From Sclerotinia nivalis (taxonomy: Eukaryota > Ascomycota > Leotiomycetes > Helotiales > Sclerotiniaceae): DNA of 64,000 nucleotides. This document shows, piece after piece, positions 44,735 to 58,309 of this stretch (position 1 is its first letter; every line of letters begins with the position of its first letter). The stretch covers positions 2,666,001 through 2,730,000 of the forward strand of contig JAPEIS010000001.1 of the NCBI GenBank assembly GCA_029531795.1, written 5' to 3'. The position numbers and the translations under genes were made by a program. The notes below the pieces were generated by a model. That model worked only from the letters and a program-made list of their open reading frames with translations, did no database searches and was not told where the DNA came from.

Positions 44735-47518
44735 ATGGAAAATAATCCTGTAAACTTGGGTCAAATTGATCCTCGACTTAGAGATGAATCTAACACAAAT
44801 TCATTTGCGCAATCTCAACAGCATCAACAGCCACAACCGCAACACGAAATTCACAATCTAAACACCCAAATTCCTGCGAGCGCACCTCGATTATCTGGTC
44901 CGTCATCAACAGAGCTCTCACAGCTACAGCAATATCATCAACCTATTCACGATGGAGGCCAACCTCAAATGTACATGCCTCAAACCCCGCAGTCGGCGGG
45001 TCGTACACCGGACGATGGACTTATCCTCGCAGACGCGTCAGTCGATCCGAAGCGATCAAGAGCTTGCGAAGCTTGTCGAGGATTGAAAGTCAAATGCGAA
45101 CCTGATATGAACAATTTCGATGGTCCTTGCAAACGATGCGCCAAAGCTAGTCGCCAATGTATTGTTACTGTACCAAGTCGAAAGAGACAAAAGAAAGCAG
45201 ATAGCCGAGTTGCTGAATTGGAGAAGAAAATTGATGCATTAACAGCTACATTGCAAGCAACGAAATCAGCATCTCTACCAGCCGCACATGGAGCCGAAAT
45301 TGGTCATGAGGATCATGGCCAGCATATTCCACCAAGGCAAAACCCATATGAGCAAGTCACGAATGGAGGGTTTGGATCCCCTTTTTCCGGTCATCCCGGA
45401 TCGAGGTTGAACTCAGCGGATTGGTCCAGCTATCCTAAAGCTTCCCAATCCGAGAACCAAACATTATCTGCACCCCCAATGGTGATGGCCGGGCAGAAGA
45501 GAAAATACGCCGAGAGTCGAGATGGCACGCCGGCTGACTCTTTTATGACTTCCGGTTCTTTGGGACAGAAAACTCCCGACCCTAATCCACACCAAGCACT
45601 TTGGCATGCCACTCAAAAACAAACCCCATCCCATGAGTATGCGGATGTGGTGGATCGAGGTTTGGTAACAGCCGATATTGCTACCAAAATGTTCGATTGC
45701 TATGTTGAAAGAATGGTTCACCATATGCCTGCTGTTGTCTTTCCTGCAGGTACCACTGCTGCAGAAATTCGCAAGACGAAGCCAATATTATTCTTAGCTA
45801 TCCTCAGTGCCAGCTCGGGCACAAATTACCCATCACTGCAGAAACAGCTGACGAAGGAAGTGATGAGTATCTATGCAGATCGCATTATTTGCAGTGGCGA
45901 GAAGACATTAGAGCTCATACAAGCTCTTCTCATTAGCACCCTCTGGTATTGGCCACCGGAACATTTCGAGGAGCTAAAATTCTACCAACTTATCCACATT
46001 GCTGCAGTCATGGCAATTGATATTGGAATGGGCAAGAAAGGAAAGGGTGGTAGGACTGATAGAATGAAGAGTGCAGGATTGTGGAGAGATCATCCGTGGC
46101 GAGGAACACCATATCCCGATCCAGAGACCATCGAGGCAAGACGTACTTGGCTGGGCTGTTACTTTCTATGTTGCAATGCATCTATGGGCTTACGTCGACA
46201 AAATATCATTGGTTGGACCTCGTTTATGGCGGAATCTGTTGATATACTGGAGAACTCCCCGGAGGCAGCACCTACAGATAGAATCTTATCCCAATGGGTT
46301 CGTAGCCAGCGGATTGCAGAGGAAGTTGGAATATCATTTTCAATGGACGACCCAGGTGCGAACATCAGTATCGCCGACCCAAAGGTGCAGTATGCCCTCA
46401 AAGGTTTCGAACAAGAGCTTGATAAATGGAGTAGTTCGATACCTCCTGATGTTCAAACACGTAAGTGGCAAATTATACACTAACTAGATATTAATTACTG
46501 ACAGTGTCATTCAGCATCCTTAAAATTGACTGAACATGTAATCAATCTTTATATGCATGAAGTCGCTATGCACGTCGATCACAACGTCGAGGAATTCAAG
46601 CCACCCTTTACTGAAGAGACGTTACATGGTGCTTCAGAAACCACAGATGTCTTAACTTCAGCTCATATTGCTGCTCTCTCCTGTTGCCTAACATCCATCG
46701 ACGGTATCTTTGAGACTTTTCTGCAGTTTGACGTTGAAGTTATTCGATGTCTTCCCATTGCACATTTCGTTAGAGTGGCTTATGCTGTTGTGGTGCTTAT
46801 CAAGATGTATTTCGCGGCGGCCAATCCGAACGGTGAGTTGGGAAAGGTTTTCATCAAGGACAACATGAAAGTAGAGCATTATCTTGATGGTTTAGTCGAG
46901 GTCTTCCGTGCCTCTGCAGCAGATGAAAGATCTCGACCAGCAGCAAAATTCTTGATGGTTCTCATAATGTTGAAAACCTGGTTCCATCGTCAACGAGAGG
47001 GAAAATCAACTCCTGTACACAATACAGAGCTCTCCGATCCTACAAAACCTACCGGTGATACTTCTGGAGAAGGCACAAATGAGACAGATCAGAATGCTGC
47101 TCGACAGATGGGATCACAACGCAACGGACAACCAGGCTATAGTCCTGGTCCTGCAAATACTCCTCTGCAGCTTCTTAGCGAAATCGCGACGGGCAATTCT
47201 GGTGGTCCCCGTCCTGAAAATCAAAATCAAAATCAATATGCGGTCCAGCAAAACGACTGGCCAACACAACAACAACCATATCCCAACTACGACCCATCTC
47301 TAAACCCCATGAACGCCCAAACACTACAAGGCTACGGAGACATATCAGGAAACATCGACCCATCTCTCGGAATGGATCTTGGTTTCGCAATGGGCGATGG
47401 ATTCGAGCAGGCAATGGGTATCACGTTTGGAGTCGGCGATATCGGCAATTACTTTGGCGAAGACGTTTTTGGTCATTTCATGGGAGGTAGCGTGCCGGGA
47501 TTTGACGGGGGAATGTAG
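44735..47518 (+). CDS. Zn2Cys6 transcription factor with fungal middle homology region (War1-like)
   Basis: Exons 44735-46460 and 46515-47518 (54-nt intron, junction VQT|PSLKLTEH) give 909 residues. After a Gln-rich N-terminus, six cysteines at 111, 114, 121, 132, 135 and 142 form the C-x2-C-x6-C-x10-C-x2-C-x6-C cluster (CEACRGLKVKC...CKRC). A basic linker PSRKRQKK and a predicted coiled coil (VAELEKKIDALTATL) follow, as in dimeric Zn2Cys6 factors. Residues ~310-700 look like the regulatory middle homology region; the C-terminus is Asn/Gln/Gly-rich and may activate. The linker and spacing recall War1/Leu3-type regulators, but the target genes are unknown. It is a single gene unlinked to the siderophore block by any evidence here. 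Confidence 0.85.
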
Positions 47519-48351
47519 CGTTTGGGTTGCGGAATATACATTCTTTTGATAGCATTTTTTTCTCGGGGGTTTTTTGTGCCTCACGGTGGGACGCACTGTC
47601 TTTTGTATCTATTTTTATGGCTTTTGCAAATAGCTGGTAGGTAAGATATAAAACAAAAAAGCATTTATGACTTCCTAGTAGCTGGATAATCTAATTAGTA
47701 AGTAGCTTTGACGTGAAGGAACGGGAGAGAAAGAGAAAAAGAAACGGCAATATGATTATCAAAACAGTCGCAATTCTCACATAGTTCATTTAAACTTGCT
47801 CGCATCGTTTATCTAAAATCTCAAGATACCATATGACAAATGTAAGATCTTATATATTCTCATAAAAGAATGTAAGATTATTTTCCTCCTGGAGCTGAGC
47901 TATGTAAAATCTTAAGATCTATCTACGAGGTAGGTATTTACGCCAATATAATAAACGAGTCATGATATTGGTATCCTTAAACTTATCCTTAGCCTTATCC
48001 ATATCTGTGTCTGTATCCATATCCATATCCATATCCTTGCCATCCTTCTATAAACACCATGCTCACCCAATATAAAGTCGTTTCGTCAATGCAATGAATG
48101 CCAGACATGTTAGATGCATGCTATGCTATATAGTAGTACGATGTCGTATCAAATAAATATCCTAATACCTTGAGAGAATTTGCATCTCTCCAATGTCTCA
48201 TGAGTAATATGAGTGGAGCTATTGCCCCGATTTCCCTTTCCTTTCCAATCATATCATGAAGTTGGACTCCATCTTAGATCTCAGCATTTAATCCGATCAA
48301 CAGCTTTGCTAGAATCTCCACAAAACATCGATTTTCACCTGAATATCTCTC
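47519..48351. other. 0.8 kb spacer between convergent genes
   Basis: 3' flanks of the Zn2Cys6 and FYVE-RING genes. It contains an ATCCAT-type simple repeat at about 48015-48035 (ATCCATATCCATATCC). No gene recognised. Confidence 0.5.
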
Positions 48352-50539
48352 TCAATATCCATACTCATCATGCTGATGCATCGGACATCTTCCTGGGTGT
48401 TTCTCAAACCACTTCCTTATACAACTCAAATGAAACCTACAAAAGCATTCCAAACGTCCCATTTCCACCCCTGGTTCGTATTCTTCCAAACATATTTGGC
48501 ATTCGGCATCGTCTTGGCAATCTTTCTCCGTAGCAACATATGGAAATACTCCTGTGCGTCGCGGTTGAGAGGGACCGCTTGATGGAGTTGATACAAGAGG
48601 ATGAGGTAAAGCTGGTGTGGAAGAGGCAGAGACGCGAGAGGAGCTTGATTGCGTGGATGTTTGGGTGATGGGTAGCGCTGGACGTGTAGTTGATGGGATT
48701 GGTGGAGTAGGTGTTGAACTCGGAGTACCGGTAGAAAGTCTAGATGTGGCGCGATCAATACAGGAAATTATATGTTCAGATCGAAGAGTTTCGGAATTAG
48801 CGAGAGATGTAGAAGGTAGTTCATGGTGACAAATAGGGCATTCATCTTCCTCTTGTATTTGAGGTGGTCGCGGTAGAGGACGAGAACGTAAGTCTTCGCC
48901 TGACACGACGTATCGCCTGCCTGCTGTTGATACAGGAGCGTTCGGCGGGCTTTGAACGCTGGGAGAAGGGCCTCGAACATTTCTGAGGAAGGTAAACTGC
49001 GATGAAGCTTTAGCAATTACATCTTGTTTCATGGCCGATTGACGACTTACCATATCTTCGGTTGTGTCTCGCCCCGTTCCAGCGACTGTTGAGCTTCTCG
49101 AACGTGTAGTTTGCCCGGAGCTCAAAGCTGCTCGCTCCCTGTACCAATTCTGAAATTCTTCTGCTGTTCTAGGATTGGGATTCGTCCCAGCCGGCGAGTA
49201 CCTATTGCTATGCTCACGGACAGTATGTGATCGATGATCCACCAGTCGAAACCTAGGTTCCGCTGGTAGGCTTCCGGGTATGGATGTAGTGGGTACGATA
49301 GAACTTTGTGTTCGACCGTGATAGCCAAGGTTGTGTCGAGGCTCCGTAATAGAGCCGGTTTGGTTGGTTTGAGGAGGAGCTACATTAGGATCAGGTACAC
49401 AAGGGTTACATAGGCGAACTCTATCTCCTCCGCCAAACTCTAAGGTATTCGTGCGTCCTTCACCCTGTGGATCGTGAAGGCGATTATAAGCGACAGAATT
49501 GTATGGAGCGGGATGATCTGGAGGTTGCACAATGTATTGATAGGGAATTGTGATCCGGTGTGGGGAACAAGAGTTGCAGACCACACGGCCGCATTTTCTA
49601 AACAAATTAGTATGGTGAATCAGAAAGGGGCCTAGCTAATGTAGTAAGGGTTTAATTCACATACCGACAGTGATGCTTCCTGTTCAGCCAGCCAAACGAA
49701 GTATGGCAAATAGGACATTGAGTAACCTCCGAATCCGGCTGCCACCTGGGAACTATAACCTCACTCCGTATAGGTTCTCGATCTCGCGTCTGTCGTTGTG
49801 TAACACCTGAGGAGGACCGGGATATAGTGGGTGTGCCCTCATCATCCGAAGATGAACTCGTAGGATTAGCTGAGCTTCTTGTCGGCTGCTCTGCGAGAGA
49901 CTTTGTGGAGGATGATGTACGTCTGCTCTGGAAAGATTGAGTTGAGGTTCGCCTCGATGATGAAGATTGATATGAAGGTCTGCGATCAAACCTAGATGAC
50001 GCTGTGTTTCGCCGAGAAGAGCTAGCCGAGCTTGGAACTCTATCCAGCGTAGTTGACATGTCTGCTTGATAACCAGCAGTGGAAATACTGTGACCTAAGC
50101 TGTCTTCCCTTACAGGGGCTTTTCCGCGACTCGGGGTTTGTCTTCGTCTACCACTGCTAACCGAACCTCCTTCACTGGAATTTGAACCATCACTTCCTCG
50201 ACTCATTCGAACGGTTGCCTGGTCATCCATAGCTGGTTCGAATGCTTGTGCATCTCCTTCTATTTCAGTTTGTCGGCCGCTCCTTATGTTCACTCGTGAT
50301 GCAGTCCCGGCCTCAGATTCCTCGCCCGGCTCAACCATTACCTGACTATTGAAGTTATCTTCGGAAGAAGAGGGGCCCATGAATCCTAATATGTGCGAGT
50401 CCTCGCCCGAGTCACTACCTTCCGTATAGAAGTGAGAACGCGGAAAATGACTGGGACTCTTGAGTGGTTGACTCCCTGATGTGAGAGGAGCAGAGGAATT
50501 GGAACGGCCTCCTACAGAAGTATCCCATTGCTCATCCAT
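48352..50539 (-). CDS. FYVE- and RING-domain protein, putative endosomal E3 ligase (Pib1-like)
   Basis: Exons 50539-49665 and 49597-48352 (67-nt intron placed inside the FYVE domain) give 706 residues. The N-terminal ~270 are Ser/Arg/Thr-rich and disordered. A complete FYVE finger follows: WQPD (the WxxD motif), CPIC, RKHHCRKCG, VCNSC and, after a basic insertion, LCNPC, so it should bind PI3P on endosomes or vacuoles. A second, shorter CPIC...HIISC element lies at about residues 545-575. The C-terminus is a RING-type finger CQICLEEYE...[14 protein letters not shown]...CPMH. FYVE plus RING is the arrangement of yeast Pib1, a ubiquitin ligase of endosomes. The middle element is unassigned. The ATG at 50537-50539 is used; upstream extension needs TTG. 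Confidence 0.83.
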
Positions 50540-51972
50540 CTTCGCCGGACCTTGACAAAGCTGTTGATCAGGGCGAGTAAGGCGACACTGCAAAAAGTAG
50601 TTTTATAGTAGCCCGGGGTCGTGTATACCTTCAGATATTGTGTTATGTGTGAGTGTATGTGTCGTTAAAAATGCGGATTCCAACACCGTAGCGAAAATTA
50701 GGAGAATGGGAGTAATGTCGGATGTAATAAGACCTTCGCATAAACTCCTCCTAACTCCATCCACAAAGGCCGATTTTCGCTATGCAGGGCGGAAGAAATC
50801 GCAGAATGTTGTTGTATCAAATTTCCAAATAATCCTCGAGGTCGAAGCGGGGTGAGTTGTACTCCATGAGACCTAATAATCATCGCGTTAACAATCCCAT
50901 TCTCCTACAAACACCCAGCACATGTGAATTATGAGAACCGAGAACACTCACTATAAATCTATCAAGTACTCACATCAACCTGCCGAACCTGATACTTTCA
51001 ACACCAACCTCGAAATTACGCCACACATATGACCAACAAATGATGAGGATCCTGTTGACGGTGACAAGCAAGCCCACGGCCCTCTTCTTCTCGTCTATTC
51101 CCTCTCCGAGTCCTGGGTCAATATCGACTCCCTCTGAATGTCGTCGCGTAGGACGAATAAACCGTTTAGATTTGCAATAAAATTCTTAATCAACTCTCGC
51201 GCAACTTAAAGTATCGCAAGTGTTATACTAAGACGAGAGGCCTTTGACCTGTGGGTGTGGTGGTCGCCCGTGCTGGGTATTGTTATCGCGATAAGAGTAG
51301 AGAAGGTATCGGCTATTCCCGCAGGCTTTGAAGGAGCAGGGAATAAATATCCTTGGCTTCGTTGTGGTGGTTACGATAAATCGATGTTGATATTGATATG
51401 ATTGTGGGAAAGTTTGGGGAACGAGAAGGTTATTTGTCTCATACTGGAAAGAAGTTGCAGCTGAACATTCAATAATTTCATACCAATAATGCTGAAAATC
51501 ATTCATGTACAAAACAAATCTGAATTCCCCTCGTCCCACATATGCTTGTCTGCCAATCAGCCGCCCTACCCGCCCGTCGGTGGATCAGTAGACATCAGAC
51601 ATCAAGCCCCCAAGAGTTGTTTGACTACAAATCGATATCATCTCCTCAAGGCTTGGGTGAAGTTCACCAACGCATGGTTGCTACTCTGTATGTCACGCAA
51701 ACAGAAAATACTAATAAGTAACACAAATCACACAACGTTCAGAATTGGATAAAGGAATATTTATGTGAATTTTGGTATTAAACTGTGGTAATTGCAATCA
51801 TTGTGCTAAAACTTTAAAATAGTTTTCCTCATCTAGTCTGTATGGTACTAACTCATCGTATTAAGAAGCCATGTCAAACCATCAAACCGTAATAATTCAT
51901 GCGGCATGGTGGGTCATATAAACAGGAGATCCACCAAGGCCATCGCTCAACGCAAGCAGATCAATAAATCCC
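50540..51972. promoter_or_regulatory. 1.4 kb upstream region of the FYVE-RING gene / 3' flank of UGP1
   Basis: A spacer between two minus-strand genes. Open frames on either strand (for example 51228-51539, 51489-51752) overlap and have no domain. No specific motif recognised. Confidence 0.45.
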
Positions 51973-54149
51973 TTAATGCTCCAACAGTCTCAAGGATCCT
52001 TGAACCACAACGTTCTCCAAGATGGATCCGGGAGGAATGTCGATAGTTTGTCCCTCAGTTGCTACAATGATAACGGTACCCTTGAGGGTAACACCTCTGC
52101 CAAGGTTAACAGCACCAGTGATGGTCAAGTGGTCAAGCTCGAGGATTCTTGGAATGCTGCTGATACGCTTCTGGAAGTCAGAAACCTTCTTGAAGTCGTT
52201 ACCGAGCTTGATCAAAGGAGCTGGACCGAAACGGCTTGGGTCAATTTGGAGTTGACCGTGCTTCAATGAGTACAAGTCCGACTTGACAAGCATCAAGTCA
52301 GAGCAGGTCTTGACTGGCAAGAAACGTCTACGGGGCACGTTGACACCGTGGGCGTTGTGGAAATGGCGGATGGCAGCTCCGACGGCAGTTTCGAGCTGAA
52401 CGATTGAGACATCAGACTCGCCCTTCTTGTCAGCTGGGATGGATTTGTTGTTTGGGATGATTTCCATCTCGAGCTCGTTGTTCTCGACAATGCGCTTGAC
52501 AGCTTGCAGGTTCAACCAGATGTTGTTGGTATTGAAGTACTTGAATTTCTTGATAGATTTGAACTCGTTGGTATGCTCTTTTGGTACTTGAGCAATTTCG
52601 AGAAGACGGACAGAACCTTCGTAATCGATGATGGTACCACCCTTAACATCGGCCTTGGTCTTGTCGGTCAACTCCATGATGTATTCAGCCTTGGTCTCAA
52701 CCATGTGCTGCAAGATGCGAAGATCGACAACAGCGCCCAAGTTGTCAACGTTGGAAAGGAAGACAATCTCAACACCTCGCTTGATGAGGGTATCAAGGAT
52801 GCCAGAGTTGTAGAGAGACTCGAAAACATCTCCGTGTCCTGGTGGGTACCAGTCAGAAATTGGGGAGTCGAATGACTTTGGTGCAGGAAGGAGCGAGTCC
52901 TTCAAGATTCTTGGGTATCGAGATTGGTTGAACGTGAGAATGTCAATGTTGTGTCCCTCATATTTCTTGATAATGCTTGATGTATCATCATCAGTGTTGA
53001 ATGAGTTCATCAATACGAAAGGAACATTAACGTTGTATGTGCGGTTGAGGTATTCGATTTGTCGGACGGAAAGATCGAGGAAGGACATGCCATCACGGAC
53101 CTCGATAACTGATTTGGGACCAACACAACCCATGGAAGTACCAAGACCACCGTTAAGCTTGAGGACAGCCAATTTGTTAAGGAATCCAACAGACTCGGAG
53201 TTTGCAAGCTCATTGTAATCGACGACTTGGTTCTGGGCAGGTGGGGCAATACGATCCCAGTCACTGTTGTTTTGTTAGAAAAAACTATAACCGTTAATGC
53301 GGAGGGGCTGATAACTCACAGCTGGTTTCCCTTTGCCTTGTCATTTAAGTATCTGCGGAAAAGAGCGAAGAAGTTGTCCATCTCAGTCTCGAAGAGCTAT
53401 AAAGCGTTAGATATATGCTATTCATCTGCGGAAGAGTACTCGGGATATACCTTCTTCTCTTCGGGGTCCGAGACGGTGTCTGCCAGGCTGTTGAGAGCAT
53501 TTCGCATCTGACTGGCAGCTACAGATGTTGAGGTGTTCTCGAAAGCCTGTTTATTGCTTGTTAGCCTAACTGGATTGGGAGGTTTTATAGTAGGAGGTAT
53601 ATTGAAATCTTGTTGCCTGGGTATGAAAGAGAGGGAACGGCAGGATGTAGTTCGGCAGATGGTGGGTTTACATCGAACGTTGAATCGTATTGTATGTTGA
53701 TTTCAGCACTGTGATGATGTAGCACCTTTGCTCCTTCTGAGCTGGGTGCAACATGCATGCAGACTCCAGGTATATACAAACACCATCTTTGAGTCATTTG
53801 AAGATTCAACACGTTTGGTCATCCACTAGATGGTACAAAACTCATCCCCTGCCATTATATTCTATAAGAGCAAGACTCTTTTGAAGTATGGCGCCTTGCC
53901 AGTTGGCATTGGTTTGTTTACACCAGAAGATTCTCTCTTCTGCCATTTTGAAGGGTGAAGATTCGAGGTCTTCGTAAATAATCCATGACCGAAGAGACGG
54001 TGAAAATTGACATTTCATGAAAGGACAGCACATACCATGTGTGATTGTGTCTTTCCATGGTGCTTGCGAGCGAATTCGCCGTTATCATTTGGAGATAAGC
54101 TCGATGGCTTGAGGTGGGAAGGGAGAGCGCTTTTCAAAGCTTGTGCCAT
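51973..54149 (-). CDS. ugp1: UTP--glucose-1-phosphate uridylyltransferase (UDP-glucose pyrophosphorylase)
   Basis: Four exons (54149-54036, 53546-53451, 53396-53320, 53263-51973) give 525 residues, the usual length for the fungal enzyme. It makes UDP-glucose, the donor for glycogen, trehalose, beta-glucan and glycoprotein synthesis. The nucleotide-binding loop [16 protein letters not shown] and the sequence [13 protein letters not shown] are unmistakable; the C-terminus is the left-handed beta-helix ([23 protein letters not shown]). The N-terminal exon encodes [20 protein letters not shown] and ends KTQSHM, joining [14 protein letters not shown]. The first intron is 489 nt against 54 and 56 nt for the other two. 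Identity is secure. Confidence 0.95.
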
Positions 54150-57100
54150 TTTGTATTATGATTTTGATGGTATTCGAAGATTCGTAAAAAGAAGTAAATG
54201 GATGGGTATGTTGAGGAAGAGAAGGCGAAGCTTTCTATGAAAGGAAGGAGATGCTTTGTTAGCCGATATGATCAACACGGTGAATTAATTGACATAACAG
54301 GGAAATGTGGTATGAATTTGTGCCCCGCCAATGCCAAGAAATGACAATTTGACCACTTACTCAAAATTCAGAGAAGGTATTTACACGCAATAAACACACC
54401 AAAAACGTAGAATGAAGAGGGAGAATATCAAATCGAAGAAACAACTTGTGGGAATGGTTTGTTGTCTCCTTTATATATGTGTTTAGCTAGCAGTATTAGT
54501 AGTAAACAAATACAACTCCTAACTAAACTGGTTCCTTGCTGGTTCTTTTTAGCTTCGAAATTATGGACTGAAATAATTCTGGTCGGGGAAAGGTTGAGGG
54601 GCTGGGCTTGTGGTTAGTTTTGGCTAATAAGAAGAGTGGCTTTCTACTAGGATTAATCACTTATGAAATGTTGTTACATCTGCCACCCAAAGAATCCACG
54701 GTTTTGCATGAAATTCATGTTGTGGCAAGAAAACCCATGAAATCCAACAGTTACAGATCATCTAGAAATACATGTGTTACTGGTGTTATTGGTGTTACTA
54801 TAACTTCTCCCCGGTTTTTAATCGTGGTACATTCTCTTTGGATATTCTCTTTGGAAGAGATTTTTACCTTGTTGGACATTCTTCAGATGCAATTTTAAGG
54901 CTCCCCAATTTCACAAAAGTTTGGTAGCAATTTTCCATATATAGTCTTACAACATCTAAAGTCGAGGTAAACTGGTTCCGGCCAACTTTAGAATATTTAT
55001 CGCGGTCAGATATCTCCACCATCCATAGATCTAAGACTGAACTATCATTTTACTATGGGGACTTCAGCTCTTGTATCCACATTAGCTTCATCTACGGGTC
55101 TTCCATTCTCTTGGTCGAAGAGAAAAGGGGTTTTAAACGCAGCTATTTCAACCAACTTCAAAAAAATTACACTTTTCGAGAGTTTACCTTGTGCAGGTAC
55201 TATTTGAAAATGCTGAAAAGGCACATTTTACACAGCAGCTTTACCATGTCCGGTACATTAAGAAGCCACATATCAGTAGCCCGTTTTAGCTTCCGTTCCA
55301 TTTTCTCAAAAGTACGAATCGTCAAATTGATTTGGTGTAGCACCTTTCAAATGCGGGAATGATACGAGCAGTGCTACCTAACATCTCAAATACGATTTGG
55401 GCATTCCTTCATCCTTCTTGTCGCACTCAAAAAAGCAACGACAAGCTATTAACATCCATACAATTTCCACGTGTAGTTCTTAACGTCAATATCCATTTGC
55501 GTGTCACCCAACCTTATTTGGACACCCAGCTGGCGCGCAGAAACGAGCGATTCTAAGTATTGAGCATCTCAACGTTTCTTCAGGTAGAAATATATTTGTC
55601 TCCCGACATATATTTTCAACCAAACAGGCAAAGCTTAACGCAATATTACGCAATGATAAGGTGAGGTAGCATCAATACACGTGATATTCAATATCACAAG
55701 GTGGTCACAATATTGGTTCTGATAAAAAGGTTTTGTTGCATATCGCATTTCGGGATGAGACATGCATAAGTATCCATCGAATCAACAGATGAGACGAAGT
55801 CGTGCATGAAGTAGCTTATTCACGTGGGGCTACTTTTTCATTTCAAATATTGCTTCTGGGCCATGGCACTTTGAGGGTCGAGATTTCAAGACCTACAAGC
55901 TCTCACTACCAAGTTTACTTTCATACGAAAACTTATCTTTAAGACGAAAACGTTATTAAAATAATTCAAATCGGCATGCCCCGGACCGATTGTCCGTAGG
56001 TCCAATATCGGTTGAGACATTGAGGACGTGTTCTTTTCTATGTTTGATACTACCAGATTTCCCAGACGTCCCAGCACAGCACATACAGCTTCCCCCACAA
56101 CCGGCCCCATCAGAACATATCACCACGACGTTGTTCCATATCCTCGGCCCACGAACATAATATAGGGGATCGGGCACATCTTTCTTCTGACCGCTCTTTA
56201 TACTACCGTTGGAAGCAACAATCCGGTACAGTAACCACCAATGTGCTAAGGTCTAGGAGTACCCCCCCCCCCCCCATGATCCATCGTATACGGCAAGGCG
56301 ACTCACCGTCATTAAGCTTTTCCAGAAAGACCCACTCACGTGCCTCTGTACCCCTATGATGACACACAATCACAACGTTTTCTGGAAGAGAGAACAATCC
56401 GCATACCATAGTTACAGGCTCCTTAGCATCAGTCAGAGCTCTCATCAGTTATCCCTATGAGAACAACCTAGTCACAACGTCTCCTAAAGTTCTGGAAAAG
56501 AATACAACCATCCAGGTACGATCCCTTCGTTTCTCAAACACTTATCGACAACTCCTATCCACCATCGAGTGAGGCAACCTATATAAAGAGTGTATCCATC
56601 CGTATACACATTCATTCATTCATACTCCGTACATACCAATCCACTTCTAATCCCCAAACCAAATCAGAACAACTCCACACCCGTCATCCGCTCACCATTC
56701 TCATTTCAATCCCCATTCTCATTCTCTAACATCCATACTTCCCAACTTCCAACCTCCAACCTCCAACCTCCAATCTTCCAAACCCCCATCCAATAAACAT
56801 CTACTGTACCCAGGTACCTACACAAATACACCACCAATACATATTAAATAGAGCTTTTCTAAAGTTATTCAAGAAATCCCCAACAATGCAATGAACTTCC
56901 AACCCATAATTTTCACCTAAACCTGAACCTAAAAGTCCTCTCGCCTTCTCCAGTAAATACTAGGTACTTATTTCATAATATATCATCGACATACAAAGAA
57001 CTCTGACGAGGTTTCCTTTCTCATCCTGTTCTGTTGACTTTCAAGGACTCCGGATTATTTGCTAAGTCCTCATGTGTGCCTTTTGTCATTCTCCAAATAC

Positions 57101-57772
57101 ATCTATCTCACTCAGTCGTGCACCCTAGCACTCAATGGCTCAACGCATTAAAACTACTTTTCAATGCAATTTTAACATGTTTTTGTATTGATCTGATTTG
57201 ATTTATTTATTCCCCTCATACAAGTAACCAGTCATGGATGTCTGTAGAGATAAATACAGATATCAGTGCCAGGACCATCGTTTCTTCATTCTAGCCCATC
57301 CCATTCCGTACCCATCCATCCATCCCAATCCAAATCAAGCACATTGAGCACATTGAGCATCAACATCACAATCGATGAACCCAGCCAGCAACTGTGAATT
57401 TATAGCGACAAATACAATTTGCGATCCAGATCCATGAGTCTCCGGTACGATAGACATATCAAAATATAACCATGCATACATACTCATACTTTCCATCAAT
57501 TCGCCTGTTCAAACTTGTCATCCATCCATGCATATCCATTCATGAGCACAGCAATTTGTCGTAAACACCGTTCATGTTTGATGTCGCATCGTCAAGTTCA
57601 CAGTCGCTACGCCGCCGAGCCTGTCGAATCGAGCTCTATTCCTTTCCATCTCAAGTGCCATGCCATTATCATTGTCGTATCATTTCATTACGTATCGTAA
57701 AAAGTAGTTTGGAGGAGATCGGGTCCCTTCTTCGTTTTCATCCATCCATACTTCCATTGACTCCCCTCAGTG
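54150..57772. other. 3.6 kb intergenic region upstream of UGP1
   Basis: The UGP1 promoter and the 3' flank of the small membrane-protein gene. A C-run of thirteen lies at about 56263-56275. Between 56600 and 57500 the plus strand is rich in CCA/CAT/TCC, like a fungal leader, but no gene begins there. Minus-strand frames at 55886-56177 and 56203-56445 show no domain. No transposon ends found. Confidence 0.45.
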
Positions 57773-58309
57773 CTAAAAGTGTATTCTCCCAGTGAAATAC
57801 AGCACCACTACCACGGCAGCAGCCACGAGAATAGCCACCAAGAATGTGACTCCAATACAGATGAAGCGACATCGACGTTTCTCCTTGTACTGCTGATCTA
57901 GCCAATCTTCACCTCCGCTATTTCCACACAGCATCGTCAGCAAAACTCCTGGTTTCCCTTCTTTTGTGCCCATATACTTGCTTCATATCTTCCAATATTC
58001 ATCCGTCCCTCCATCCCATCTACCCTCTCCACAGTCCCCACCAGATAACCCAGAACAAAAAGAACAAAGAACCACCTACCCATAAGGATCCTTCCTCCTC
58101 CCCACACTTTCACTAGCATACCCACTCTCCAACTCCTTCAAATCCACCTCCGACATATGTACCGCCGTCGAGAACCTCTTCCAGAACATCGGATCTCTTA
58201 CTAAACCCATGCTATTGGATTGCATCGATATGGGTCTTTGCGAGACCTCTTGTTTCAATGGTGAAGGACGATGCTCCCTCACTCCGAAATTGCGTGGTTT
58301 GCCTCCCAT
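57773..58309 (-). CDS. Small tail-anchored membrane protein of unknown function
   Basis: Exons 58309-58080 and 57917-57773 (162-nt intron, donor GTAGGT) give 124 residues. The N-terminal part is hydrophilic (MGGKPRNFGVREHRPSPL). FWKRFSTAVHMSEVDLKELE precedes EDWLDQQYKEKRRCRF. A single C-terminal membrane segment, ICIGVTFLVAILVAAAVVVV, is followed by only ten residues (LYFTGRIHF plus stop), the layout of a tail-anchored protein. The basic residues before the segment favour a cytoplasmic N-terminus. I do not recognise the family. The intron could be split differently, because the stretch between the exons also contains an open frame (MGTKEGKPGVLL). Confidence 0.6.

Noticed and set aside
55886..56445. 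Minus-strand frames with Cys-rich and hydrophobic segments
   Set aside because: Short, interrupted, in different frames and without a recognisable family.
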